The position numbers and the translations under genes are program-made. From Theobroma cacao (lineage: Eukaryota; Streptophyta; Magnoliopsida; Malvales; Malvaceae), in NCBI RefSeq assembly GCF_000208745.1, contig NC_030850.1, positions 17,994,879 to 18,058,878 on the forward strand: a stretch of 64,000 nucleotides of DNA. The letters run 5' to 3'. Below are positions 11,604-22,741 of this stretch, in pieces; the first letter of the stretch is position 1; each line of letters begins with the position of its first letter. The notes beneath the pieces are model-generated. The model ran no database searches. It was given only the letters and a program-made list of their open reading frames with translations, and had not been told where the DNA came from.

Positions 11604-14357
11604 TGTCACAACCCAAATTCTCGAGCCATGACCGACGCATGGGTCCAATGGGCATAGCCCACCAAGCCCAAGCAAGCCTATTATGTAATCTTGCTTAACA
11701 TCCCATCAACTATTCTCAAGTCACCTTTCATAATTCCAACTTATAATCACTTTAATAATGGGCTATAGCAATAAAGAATTTCATTAATATAAACCCAAAA
11801 TGATGTTAACATTTCAACTCATGGTGGCATTAACAGTTAAAATATACATATTTCATCTAAGACACATATCTTAGTATCTTACATCACATGAACTTACTCA
11901 TAAAACAAAATGATCTTGACTTCCAACGGAGTTACCATAGTGAAGATGCGGCTATTGAGATGCCATAGTACCTACCAAGAAATCGAGCACATGTGTGCAA
12001 CCTAATCTAGGTCCCAACTGCCTTCAATCTGAAAACATGTAGTTTAAAAACATAAGTACGAAACTCAGTGAGTGAACATAAGAAGGGAACAAGCAATCAA
12101 TAGGAAGAATTTGGAAATCATGTTGCACTTCTTTCAAAAATAATACAATTGATTTAATTTCTTACTAAAAACCCCTCATTTGAAACTTTGATTAATAACC
12201 CCATAGTGTTGCAACAACCCATGATCAATCCATGAAGTTAAATGGGTGAAAAATATGTCAAAAATCAAATAGGGTAGCATGTAGGATAGAATGTTTCTTG
12301 CTACAGTGAAGTTCATTCTCGCTGCAGCGAGAAATAGTACCAATTTGCATGTGTTTCCGTTTTTCTAGCGTATCTCCTGCTACAGAAGTTCAATTAACCT
12401 GATTTTTAGACCATTAGAAATACAAGAGGCAGGGATACAACTTTTATGTTTACCACTTTTCCCAGTTCAGACGGAAACATGGTCAAAATCTTCATCAAAA
12501 TGAAACACTACACCAACCTGAGAGTTTCTCACTGCAACGAATTTATTTTCGCTGTAGCGAGTTTTCTGCTACCAAAACAAAATGTTTCTCACTGCAGCGA
12601 GAAACAGGGCGCCTAAGTGAAGGGACCTCCTTCGTAACAAAAATCCATTTGGTGCTGCAAGAAAATGGGAATTTCTCAAGATTCATCATGCCAAATTTCA
12701 CATGCATATCAATCATATATCATATTCATGAACTTCCATTTCATAAGCATAGATATGCATAAATACATAGATAAAAATCAATATCATCATAATCACACCC
12801 GGCTCATGTGCATTCCTCCACATCATGCACATAGTAGGTGCCATCGTGTGCATCCCCCCACATTGTGCACAATCAGTGCCATCATGTACATACCACCACA
12901 TCGTGCACACGGGCACTATCATCATCCATCTCCCACACCACCATCATCACCGGCATGTGCATCCCCCCACATCGTGCACACACACGGTTATAATCATCAT
13001 ACACAATATCAACTATCATGCACAACATATATATATATATATATNTCCCACACCACCATCATCATCGGCAAGTGCATCCCCCCCACATCGTGCACACACA
13101 CGGTTATAATCATCATACACAATATCAACTATCATACACAACATATATATATATATCATCATAATGCAATAGTGCATGAATCCATAACAACCACATATCA
13201 CAACATAAAACCATTTAGCAAAAGCTTGTTCCCAAGGCGCTTGTTTTAAGAAAAGGTTGTATTAAATCATTCAAATGCTTTGTACAAAATAGTCACATTC
13301 CCAAAACGATTTTGAAATGCAGTTCACTCACCGATATTGTTGAGCCTCTAATTGACTCTAACCTCCACTAATGGTTCAAATGGGCAAGTGAGGCCTTGTT
13401 GGAACCTATTCACACACAACATCACAACCAATCCAATTTATATTAATATCACTCCAAAAACTAGTTTCTAATTCAAATTCTTATAGTCATTCCTAATTGG
13501 CTTCCAACTATATCAAATGGCTATTCCTTGCACTACTCTAATCACACTAAAAATAAGTAAACAACTCAACAATAAAACAGCTCATAATCCAAATTACTAG
13601 CCATTATGAACAACTTAAAACCAAGCCTAGTTCATCACTCACCTTAGGGTTTCTTTGTAGTTGAATTCTCTTCCAATAGCTTCTAAACAAATGTGGAAAA
13701 TTTCTCTTTCTCTCTCTAAAACCTCCAGTTAGTGAGAAAAAGTGCTGAACAATGACTTTTTGAGAGTTTTAAAGTGAGAGAGTGAAAGAGCATAAGGGTT
13801 CTAGTCACAAGGGCACAAAGGTATGAAAATTAGAGCTAGAGAGAGAAAGTTGTGAAAGTTTCATATCAAGCTTCCATGGAGGATGGAAGAAATGTGAGAT
13901 GGAAGAAGAAGAAGGAGAAGAAGCTACTAGAGAATGAAGAAGTTGTTGGAAAGAGAACATATTTATAGCTCAAACTTATCCAACTCCTTTAAAAATTACA
14001 AAAATGCTCTTTAGTAAGTTAACTTGTTCTTCTCTAATCCTTTGTTAAATCTTTTTATTCTTTTGATACTGGGACAAGGTCCATAATGATCTAAACTACT
14101 CGGGTTTACGAAAACTTAAAATTTTTACTTGGGGTGCAAAATGACCATTTTGCCCCTGTTGTGAAAATTATTGCCACAACTAGTTTTCTTCGTGTTTTCA
14201 GCATTATACATAATTTATTTGGTCTTTATGCTTATTTAGACCTTAATATCAAAAAACTTTCTTCTGGAAACTTATTAGAGGAAATGACGAAACTACCCTT
14301 GGCCTTGGTTATTACGCCTATGCCTCGTTATGAGCCTATAGTGGTTGAGGTCTCACA
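11604..14357 (-). repeat. B1 5' LTR with promoter
   Basis: 2754 bp, from TGTCACAACCC to GTCTCACA on +. It is 116 bp longer than its partner because of the duplication around the N at 13045; without that the lengths agree to a base or so. The promoter TATA box is the complement of 13959-13968 (CTATAAATAT). Palindrome motifs lie near 12316-12333 (a perfect 18-bp palindrome), 12522-12562 and 12582-12605, and the CATCGTGCACA array at about 12805-12985. Confidence 0.85.
12931..13157. repeat. Duplication around a single N at 13045 (probable assembly join)
   Basis: 12931-13044 and 13046-13157 are two copies of the same stretch, separated by one N. The copy after the N ('atcatcatcggcaagtgcat', then seven C) agrees with the partner LTR at about 5741-5850 rather than with the copy before the N ('atcatcaccggcatgtgcat'). 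This suggests two different LTR reads were joined. It produces an artificial 194-codon open frame across 12665-13249. Confidence 0.8.
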
Positions 14358-16577
14358 CGCCCACTGCAGTAAGCTAATCAATTACCCCACCAAATCAATA
14401 AAAATTTCGGCAGTATGACATGCCTAATATGATATTACCCAGCTTGTCAAGGTAAAACAAAATAGTTCATATATTCCACACAAACGCAAATCCAGCCATT
14501 CATGCCATCACATTGTCATAAGCCATTAATTCAAACCATATGTCAATTACAAATCCCATTATGCCGATACATTTATTACGAAGCAGGGTCGGCATAACTA
14601 ACAATAGTCAAAACATATATATAACACAAGTATATAGTCTCCACTTACTCAATTTCCAAAACCAGGATTCAATTTCAAACCAAATTATGAATCTCATTTC
14701 ATTTAACCAACACTTCAGTTATAAAACATAATAGTTTACAATTTAAGTTCATTATTTTTTAAAATCATAAAAATGAGTATAAACTACTTTAGATAGTTAA
14801 AATGATAGTCTGATTACTCATAATAACGGAAGTACTCCTACTCTTGGTCCTCGAATATGATATCCTTACGCTTACTAAAGGGCTCACCACCTATACCTAA
14901 TACATAACAAGTAATTCAATACATTTGTGCCAAACTGTTATAAAACTATTCTAGGATCTATATGAATGCATGCAATTGAATGAGAAATGTTCGAATAATC
15001 ACTTAAAGATGGTGTTCTACGTAGGTTCAATTATTATTGGACTGAAATAGTATTCGACCTAACTCGCACTATACACTGTTTAATTTGCCAAAACATCCGA
15101 TTCAACTCCAAATAGATTCATTGCACTTTCAGTGCTCCAAATACACCCAAAGTACCTCAATGGACTTGATTGTGACTTAAATGATCACATCTGAAACTCT
15201 TTTCGATTCTGAACTAACATGCTAATCAGTGTCAACACAATCCAATAATTCCGTGTATATCATTAGAAATCAAATTCAAGTCCATTTACCATGATTTTCT
15301 CATTGTTGTTCAAGTCGTTTACTAAAGGCACTATAATTTTCGATAACCATTGTCGATATTCGACACCATAAATCATCAAATAATACGAAATATAACAAAA
15401 TTCATCATCAATATATCCCTTATTAAATTAGGCCAAGGAGGGTTTAGTGAAGGACATGTGGTTTTCATGCTTGTTTTTCATACTGAATATCACAAAACAA
15501 CCAAAAACACCTAGATGACATGAAATCTAACAAAAACCCTCATTGAAACCTCTCCCCCTTGATTCGGCCAACATGACTTCCTTCATGAAAGTTTGGGTTT
15601 CAACCACAGAAAATGAAAAAGAAAGCATGGGAGAGGTGAATCTTACGCTAAAATCATGAAATTTTACCTCAGATATCTTCGTTTTTCGGTAACCGATGAA
15701 TTTCTCTTGAATTTTCTTCCTCAAGGGTTGTTTCTATTCTTTCCCCCCTTTTCTTTGGCTTGCACGGCAATGAAAGAAGAATTGGGAGAGGTTTATGTTG
15801 GTTTATAAAGAAAATTATAAAAGAATTAAAGCTTGACACGTGTCAACGTGTGAATGGTTTATGGTTAAAACTTAACTATTAAACATTTTCTTACCACCAC
15901 ATATAATACCATAATTATCCAAAGTATAAAAATGATAATAGGTGAAATTCATGGGCTTGACAAGTGTCACNCAAGCTTGACACGTGTCAACGTGTGAATG
16001 GTTCATGGTTAAAACTTAACTATTAAACATTTTCTTACCACCACATATAATACCTTAATTATCCAAAGTATAAAAATGATAATAGGTGAAATTCATGGGC
16101 TTGACAAGTGTCACAGTGGTGCAAAATTTCAAAAATTCCAATTACTTCCTCATGGACACATGGAATGACCGATTTGCCCTTATGCTCGAAAAAATGTCAT
16201 AATTGGAATTTTTCACTATTCAAATTCAAATTATGCTCCAAATAGTCAAAATTGGTCAAAAATCTCTTCCAACATTCCAATTTTTACCCTCGGGTGGTAA
16301 AATGACCATTTTGGCCCAACGTTACGAAAATTCTCGATTGGATTCCAAATTAATCCTCGAACTCCGAATCACCATTTTAAGACATTCTAAGGTTCAATAA
16401 CTCTCAAATACATCCTCAAATCTCTATTTGGACTAGTTCAAGGTTTTAATCGACTTAATTGTATCACTAGGTACTATACCGACGTTTAACGATTTTCCAA
16501 GGCATCCAAGTATGCAAACATGCTATCAAGTACATGAACAACATGGCAAGTATATAATAGAGTTGGGCTTGATAGTA
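14358..16577 (-). mobile_element. A1 5' LTR (family LTR-A), second segment
   Basis: Resumes exactly where 4399 stopped, after target copy CGCCC, and continues like 46415-48297 of A2 ('cactgcag..aagcta', then 'ggtggtaaaatgaccatttt' near 16294, then 'actagttcaaggtttaat'). It ends near 'gggcttgatagta', corresponding to 'ggacttgacagca' at the end of the A2 LTR, so the terminal CA has become TA. Without B1 and the duplication at 15971 the LTR is about 3.17 kb, close to the 3105 bp of the solo copy at 38023. Confidence 0.8.
15829..16114. repeat. 142-bp duplication around a single N at 15971 (probable assembly join)
   Basis: 15829-15970 and 15973-16114 are the same 142 bases, starting AAGCTTGACACG and ending GACAAGTGTCAC, with about two differences, and are separated by N plus one base. 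Other LTR-A copies have this block once. As at 13045, an exact-length repeat meeting at an N points to a failed overlap merge rather than biology. Confidence 0.8.
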
Positions 16578-17037
16578 AAAGAGAAGAAGAAGAATAAGAA
16601 AAGCTGCTAGAGAATGTAGAAGCTACTAGAAGAAAGAGATATTTATAGCCCAAGCTTATCCACTCCACTTAAATTACCAAAATGCCCCTCTACAAATTAA
16701 CTTATTCTCCTCCAATCTTTTATGAAATCTTTTACTCTTTTGACACTGAGACAAGGTCCATAATGGTCTAGAAATGTTCGAGTTCATGAAAACTTAAAAA
16801 TTTTGACTCGAGGTGAAAAATGACCATTTTGCCCCTACCGTGAAAATCATCACCATTTTGATTTCCTTTGTCATGTTACCCTTATTTAATCATCCATTTA
16901 TGCCTTAGGCCTATTTAGTCCATAATATTGTTTAAAACTTACTTTTAAGGGCTTACTAAAGAAATGACGAAATTACCCCTGATTAGGGATATCACGTGTA
17001 CTTCTATCTACGAGTCTATAAAGGTCAAGGTCTCACA
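16578..17037 (-). mobile_element. LTR-B fragment flanking A1
   Basis: Matches the U3 end of LTR-B, for example 27189-27648: 'gagaagaagaag', TATA complement at 16638-16648, 'tgaccattttgcccctacc', and terminus GGTCTCACA at 17037. It starts exactly at the end of the A1 LTR, so A1 inserted into this LTR-B copy; the other half should lie left of the window. Confidence 0.75.
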
Positions 17038-17307
17038 TATTGAAACTTAAATGATGCCATCAGATTAGCATTAAAGGTTGAGAAAGAATGATCACAGAAA
17101 AGCTTAATGAGTTCATCTAGACAACAAGAATCTACCTCACACCATGGAATTCAAAGTTCACCAACTATTCCGCCTCCAAAGGTAGACTCTTCCAAAACTG
17201 CAAGTAGTAATGATAAAGAGACTATTTCTACTCGTGCTTCTAATGTCAACAAAAAGTGCTTCAAATGTCAAGGATTTGGGCATATTGCTTCTGATTGTCC
17301 GAATTGA
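17038..17307 (+). pseudogene. Gag C-terminal fragment of another Ty3/gypsy element
   Basis: Plus strand, truncated on the left by the LTR-B insertion at 17037. The frame shows LNDAIRLALKVEKE (capsid end), then a Ser/Thr-rich linker from 17107, then a perfect zinc knuckle C-F-K-C-Q-G-F-G-H-I-A-S-D-C at 17257-17298 (CX2CX4HX4C). Stops occur before 17107 and right after the knuckle at 17305. The protease that follows identifies it as gypsy rather than host. Codon and motif style differ from the Tekay elements of this window, so it is a separate lineage. Confidence 0.75.
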
Positions 17308-17960
17308 AGAATTATTTCCTTAGTAGAAGAAGAAGATTATGTGCATTGGGAAAAATTAAAACCAGTTTATGATGAGTATGATGACGAAGAGATAAAAGAA
17401 GTTTCTGCTGACCATGGAGAAGCTTGTTTTGTTCGTTGTAACCTTAACAATGCCATGATGACTGAAGATGAAAGTTGGCTTCATCATAAAATATTTTATA
17501 CAAGGTGCACATCCCAAGGGAAGGTTTGCAATGTCATTATTGATAGTGGAAGTTGTGATAATGTTGTTGCCAACTACATGTTGGAAAAGTTGAAAGTTCC
17601 AACTGAAGTACATCCTCATCCTTACAAACTACAATGGCTGAGAAAAGGAAATGAAGTTAAGGTCACAAAGCGTTGTTGTGTTCAATTCTCTATTGGAAAT
17701 AAGTATGAAGAGAAGTTTAGTGTGATGTTATCCCAATGGACATATGTCATTTGTTGTTAGGATGCCCATGGCAATATGATCGTCAAGCTCAGCATGATGG
17801 TTACAAGAATACTTATTCCTTCATCAAGGATGGAGTAAAAATTATGTTGACTCCATTAAAACCAGAAAACCCACCAAAGAGACAAGAGGAAGATAAAACA
17901 CTCATCACTATGTCTGGCTTAAACAAAGCTTATTGTGAGTTAAACTATTTATGTCTCTTA
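17308..17960 (+). pseudogene. Protease region of the plus-strand gypsy remnant
   Basis: Reads on from Gag in frame (SLVEEEDYVHWEKL) and contains the protease site V-I-I-D-S-G-S at 17533-17553, followed by YKLQWLRKGNEVKV. A one-base shift near 17735 moves the frame; HLLLGCPWQYDRQ and YSFIKDGVKI continue in the frame opening at 17736. The protease active-site triad Asp-Ser-Gly is intact. This block is common in plant gypsy polyproteins between Gag and RT. The frame then runs into a shortened linker: the usual conserved stretch before RT is absent, indicating an internal deletion. Confidence 0.75.
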
Positions 17961-18029
17961 TTAGTCTTTAAGGAGAATGAAATCTCTTCACCCTTATCCA
18001 AGCATGGTCAAATAGATTTGGTCAACAAA

Positions 18030-18260
18030 AGTTCGGGAAACTTATTGAGAAGCTTTGTCGACAACCATGCCATTAACAAGACTACAGTTAAATATGATTT
18101 TCCTATTCCTTGATTGGATGACATGCTTGATCAACTCATTGGTTCTAGAGTGTCTTTGAAGATAGATTTGAAGAAAGGATATTATCAAATTTAAATGCAA
18201 CTTGGAGATGAATGGAAAACAACCTCCAAAACAATGGATGAATTGTTCAAATGGTTGGTA
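18030..18260 (+). pseudogene. Reverse transcriptase fragment, truncated
   Basis: A short piece of RT fingers and palm: FVDNHAINKTTVKY, FPIP then stop, LDDMLDQL, KIDLKKGYYQI then stop, and DEWKTTSKTMDELFKWLVW. It ends at the point where the PFGL motif and the catalytic FxDD box should follow, so the catalytic half, RNase H and integrase are deleted. The following bases lead into the probable 3' LTR. It cannot encode active enzyme. Confidence 0.75.
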
Positions 18261-18341
18261 TGGACTATGACAGTATGTGGATCCAAACATGGAGTATGTC
18301 AAGGCCTACTCGTCAGAGCAGAGTTTTCTAACTCGAGAAAA

Positions 18342-18960
18342 ATGACACAGGAGCGTCTAGGATTGTATTTTATTTAATATAAGAGTATATTATTAGATTA
18401 TTATTATTTAGGAATTAGAAGTATAATAAAATTCTTTTACTTGTATTAGGACTTTAAGCTAGTCATGTTTTATTTAGGAATAGAACACCTAGTTTATTTA
18501 AATCTCTTGTTAATTATTCTAATTGTATTAGACAACTAGAAGTAGAGTTTTATTAGGATATGGGTTTATAATACTATAAATAGGACTTTTAGGCTTAGTT
18601 ATTATTCACATTCAAGTTGAGAGTTAATAAATAATATTTTCTTAAGCAAGAGTGCTTATTTCTCTAAGCTCTTGTTAAAGACTAAGAGGTTTTAGTATCT
18701 TTGGCCTAGCCAACCAAAGTGGGATTTTGGCTAGTTTTCACCTTAGTGGGGTTTTCAACCTTACCAAGATTGGTGATTCACCTTAGTGGGGTTTTCAACC
18801 TCGCCACGATTGGTGTCTTTCACAATGCCTAGGTGTCTTTACAACGCCCCGGAGTCATTTGGACTGCAAGATTTAAACAATCTTATTCTCTTTTCAGATT
18901 ACTTGCTTCATCAGAAGCGTTTTTGAATTGAATTGGCTCTTGATTATGATATCTAGAGTA
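18342..18960 (+). repeat. Probable 3' LTR of the plus-strand gypsy remnant
   Basis: Follows the truncated pol. It has a TATA box CTATAAATAGG at 18574-18584 and an AATAAA-type signal at 18626-18634 in the right order for a plus-strand LTR. Exact borders are not visible: no clear primer tract, no partner LTR and no target duplication were found. The assignment rests on position and promoter-like composition. Confidence 0.45.
18737..18816. repeat. 40-bp tandem duplication
   Basis: Two copies of a 40-base unit, each starting TTCACCTTAGTGGGGTTTTC and ending near GATTGGTG, at 18737-18776 and 18777-18816, with a few differences. It lies in the transcribed part of the probable LTR, downstream of the TATA box. 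Confidence 0.8.
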
Positions 18961-21900
18961 AGGTATGTACATCTTAAAATTATGGATGTTCATAATTACT
19001 TTGAAAATTACATGAAAGACACAAACATCGATCCTACAAGATTCGACTGTTTCTCTGATTAAATGCTAGTTTATTTTTCCAATACATTATATTTTTAATT
19101 TCATGATTAATTTCATGTTTGAGCATGAGGCCGAATCCATGCAATTTCAAGAATTGATCTTAGGATTCATTGAAAAAAGTTTTCAACATAAGCACATGAA
19201 CATTTTATTCTCAAGAAATGATATTATTTATGTAAGCATATAAATTCATGCATTCATGAATAATTTTCCATTTTTCAATTTTAACATTATAAACACATAA
19301 GAATTTATGAAATCAATATGAATGCCATGCTTGGGAATAAATATATTGAAGCAATCAAGAAAGCTTTCCCATTTTTCAACAAATGTTGCAATTTCAAGAA
19401 CATATACTTGCACCAAATGATCATGAGAATATTCATAATGCATGTTTTAAAGAGTCAAGAATCAATTTTGAAAAGGAAATTCATGGAAGAAAATATTGCA
19501 GTGGACAAGAAATGAAGTAAGAAAACATTCTAGAATTCAAAACCTGTCCATTTTGACTTTAGAGCACTAAAGAATCAACTATATATCCTTGGGGGTCAAC
19601 TTTTTGTCATTCTAGCAGTCATGTTTGTATTTTGTTCTCCAATAGTCAACTAGCTATGGTACAATGATCCCTGCACATTGAAAAGCCAAAAAAGGTGCAA
19701 AACATGCAATGTTCCAAGGTACAATGATCTCAAAACGTGCATTTGTTTGAGAACAATTTAAAATTTCATTTAGCCATGTTTAGAACACCATTTTGGACAT
19801 GTATGATCAAAGATTTTTCAAGAAAAAAATGTGAACTCAATTTTTGCTTTTATTGCTCTCGTTCACAAGTGCTAAAAAGTTGAAATGCTCATTTGAAGAA
19901 TCATGTCTCTAATATGCTCAAGCATGCCCAATTTTCATCATGATGCATGAATACAATGTATGAAATGTTCAACAAGCATGTTAGGCAATGTTAAGCACGA
20001 CAAGTAATTAATCCAATATTTTCAATATTTTTCAACTTAAGGCATACTTGTTCAAATCATTACACCCTCAAGAATGACAAGTACTACAAATGCCATCAAA
20101 CTATCACATTTAAGATTATGTTAAAGAAAATACTTTCACTCAAATTCACAAGTCATAAGAAAAATATCAAGCAGAATGGAATTTGAGCAAAGTCAATTGA
20201 TCAATTTTATGAAATGAAACAAGAAGTTTTGCAAGAAATAATTTGATAAAGATTTGATCTTTCTTTTCAAAAGTTTTGCACTTGAAACATACAAGATTTG
20301 AGTTGGACATGCTTTCTGTACAATCATGAGCTCAAAGTAATTCAATTTTGTTCAATTATGCTTTTAAATAATTTATGAAATGTGTACTACGCATAATGAA
20401 TCACATTTATGCATGCCAATGGTCATTTTTAGATATCCAACAACTATATGCCAAAAATGCCTTTGTGATCATTCAAAATTACAAGCAAGAATGCACATCC
20501 ACTACGAACTAGTCAACTAATATGTTTATCATGTGACAACCTTGTTCAATTCATAAATAATGATAAGCTCAAGAATGGCAAAGATTTGCATTTATTTTTG
20601 TTCTAAAAGTACTAATTCAAGTAGTTAGAACTTATCAAGCTCATTATTAACCAACTTAAACTATTCCAGTTAGAATTTAGTTCTAAATTCTAAATCAAGA
20701 TTGTTCAATTTGTCAAATTATCATAGACACATGGAAATAAAAAAGTCAACTTTTCAAATTCAATTTTCCTTGTTTAGACTACTAGAATAAGTAAGGATAC
20801 AAATCATCAAGTGTGCTCATATGCCATCATATCATGAAAATTAAACCTTTTATGTTCAAAATTATGCTCAAAAATCATTTTTTCTCAAAAAAAAATGAAA
20901 TCAATTGAAAAAAATTGAGGAAATTATATCAAGTCAATTTTTCACACTGAAGCTAAATCAATAAAGCTCAAACATATAAGAAAAGTAAGCAATTTTCTCA
21001 ATCAAGAGAATGAATAATTTTCGGCAAAAGCATGAAGATATATTCATGATCAAATGTAAGTGCATGCTTAATCTTTACGCTTATACTTCTTTCAAGATTA
21101 TGCAATTTATAGCATGTATCATATCAAATCAAGTTGCATAACAAAAATTTATCAATAAAGCTTAAAGAATGGCAGACAAAGAATTATGCACTTAAAATTC
21201 AAGCAAGAAAAGGTAATCAAAGTTATCAGTTAAGAAAAGCAAAAAATTTTAGAAACCAAACTAAATCAATGAAACATTCAATAAATAAGCAATTAAAATT
21301 CTCATTTTTAACAACATTCATTCTTCAAGAATTGTTCCTCCTTACTTTAGCATACCTACAAGAGACATTTTTCATTTGATTTTTGGTATCCAAATTGCTT
21401 TAGATCCTTGAAAGTTAGTCTCGTTACACAAATTTGAGCATTGTTGCTCCCCCTAGGCTCTGCGACCTTGAGCTCTACAGGGCCACGATGCTGCCATTTA
21501 TGCTACCTTGGTGTTATCTACTACAGTGCCTCATCTTGGAACTTGATTTTCTCCTACCTCTAGGCTGATCTGGATAAAATGATAAACACAAAAGTTCTAG
21601 ATCTACCTCTCTTCTTTTTCATGGTTCAAGAATTTGGTTGATTGGATCTCTGTAGCACAAGTTATGACCAAAAAACCGTAGTATGTTTAGTAGAAGTCTA
21701 CACTTTGTTTCCATTGCCTTGTTCACCAACAGTCAACTTTATGCACATGTGAACCTACAATATTACAGACCAAATCAGCCTTGACTTAAATAGAGACTTT
21801 CAACATGAATTTGAGTTAAAATTACAACAATTAAAGGACATCAACATGCTTTGAACTAATTAACTAAAAATTTAAAAGCTATTTAAAATTGACTTAAAAC

Positions 21901-22060
21901 ATGTGGACTTAGCTATTTTAACATCCCAAAATGTAGCTAAATAACTCTATGTAATAGAGTTATCATGCATGGCTATGAAAAACTCTCCCCCTTGGCTTGT
22001 CCCCTTGCCCATATCCATTCATGGAGTCTTAGTGACTCACACGTTATTTTTCCTTAATTT
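18961..22060. other. AT-rich stretch with no recognised feature
   Basis: About 3.1 kb with no open frame over about 81 codons, no retroelement motif, and no repeat of it that I recognise elsewhere in the window. Around 21430-21560 and 21985-22010 there are C-rich patches ('gctccccctaggc', 'actctcccccttgg') that stand out from the AT-rich background. It could be the interior of a non-coding element or old unique DNA. Confidence 0.5.
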
Positions 22061-22616
22061 TTTTGCAAATCAGTGATAGCATTCTTTTGCTAGCAGTTAG
22101 TGTCACGAAGTCATGATCCGTTCATTTTTTCTTGGTAGGTATCTAGCAGCCATTTAATACCTAGAGGTCGGGTCATATTCCATTGACAAGTTGGTCATTA
22201 GTTATGTTTATGTTTATGGATAATGAACGTGTTTAAGATGATGTAGCCAATGTTTGGCATTTTACTATATGAATGTTATGAATAAATGTGTAAAGGTGGA
22301 TCAAGAGCCTACATGGACACTTGAGGGTGTTGATAAATGTTTATAAGATATTGTGCATGAGATTATGGCATTCTGATGATACATGAAATGATTGCACTTA
22401 CACTGTTTGTGTTGAGAAGTTCCATAACTGAGTAACATTGTCTATGGTTGCATGCATGTGAGTACAATGTATGCATATGGATGATTGAATGTATGTTTCC
22501 GCACATGATTATGAATGTTTAATGAATGAATAGAATGAGGCTCACTTGGGCTTAACGAGCTATACCCGTTTGGGTCCATGTGTCAATCATATCCCACCAT
22601 AAAATGGGATGTGACA
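22061..22616 (+). repeat. Divergent plus-strand LTR end
   Basis: Ends GGGATGTGACA at 22616, the same terminus type as LTR-B in plus orientation (GGGTTGTGACA at 43790). Inside, 'cttggtaggtatct' (about 22132) and 'cacttgggcttaacgagctatacccgtttgggtccatg' type text near 22545 correspond in order to 'ttggtaggtgtct' and 'cttgggcttagtggactacgtccattaggcccatg' at 43477 and 43722. The left border is unclear. It is probably the 3' portion of a diverged relative. Confidence 0.55.
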
Positions 22617-22741
22617 CAAAATGATTGATTGAGAATGCTTGGACAAAGTATGATAAAATTGACAATTAATACATTACAATATCTTGGACATACATTGAAA
22701 ACAATGTGAAAATATTATTAGAATTATGAGCATTTAAGGCA

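Larger units (their letters stand above)
4400..14357 (-). mobile_element. Element B1: complete LTR element with non-coding interior
   Basis: A full element of about 10 kb in reverse orientation: 3' LTR 4400-7037, polypurine tract, interior 7038-11603, primer site 11588-11599 and 5' LTR 11604-14357. The target duplication is AGCCC/CGCCC, one mismatch. The interior carries no domain except the last codons of a chromodomain at 7100-7175, so this is a non-autonomous derivative that would need proteins from a relative such as B-auto. Such large non-coding derivatives with LTRs are called LARDs in plants. In the first 120 aligned bases of the two LTRs I count nine differences, seven of them transitions, so the insertion is not recent. 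Confidence 0.85.

Noticed and set aside
12665..13249. 194-codon open frame rich in His, Thr and Ser
   Set aside because: It runs through a tandem LTR array and across the N at 13045. Its length is created by the duplication there, and it has no domain.
17038..18260. Endogenous pararetrovirus (zinc knuckle plus RT)
   Set aside because: Protease context (LRKGNEV and following blocks) and an adjacent LTR-like promoter fit Ty3/gypsy. No movement-protein or coat motifs were seen.
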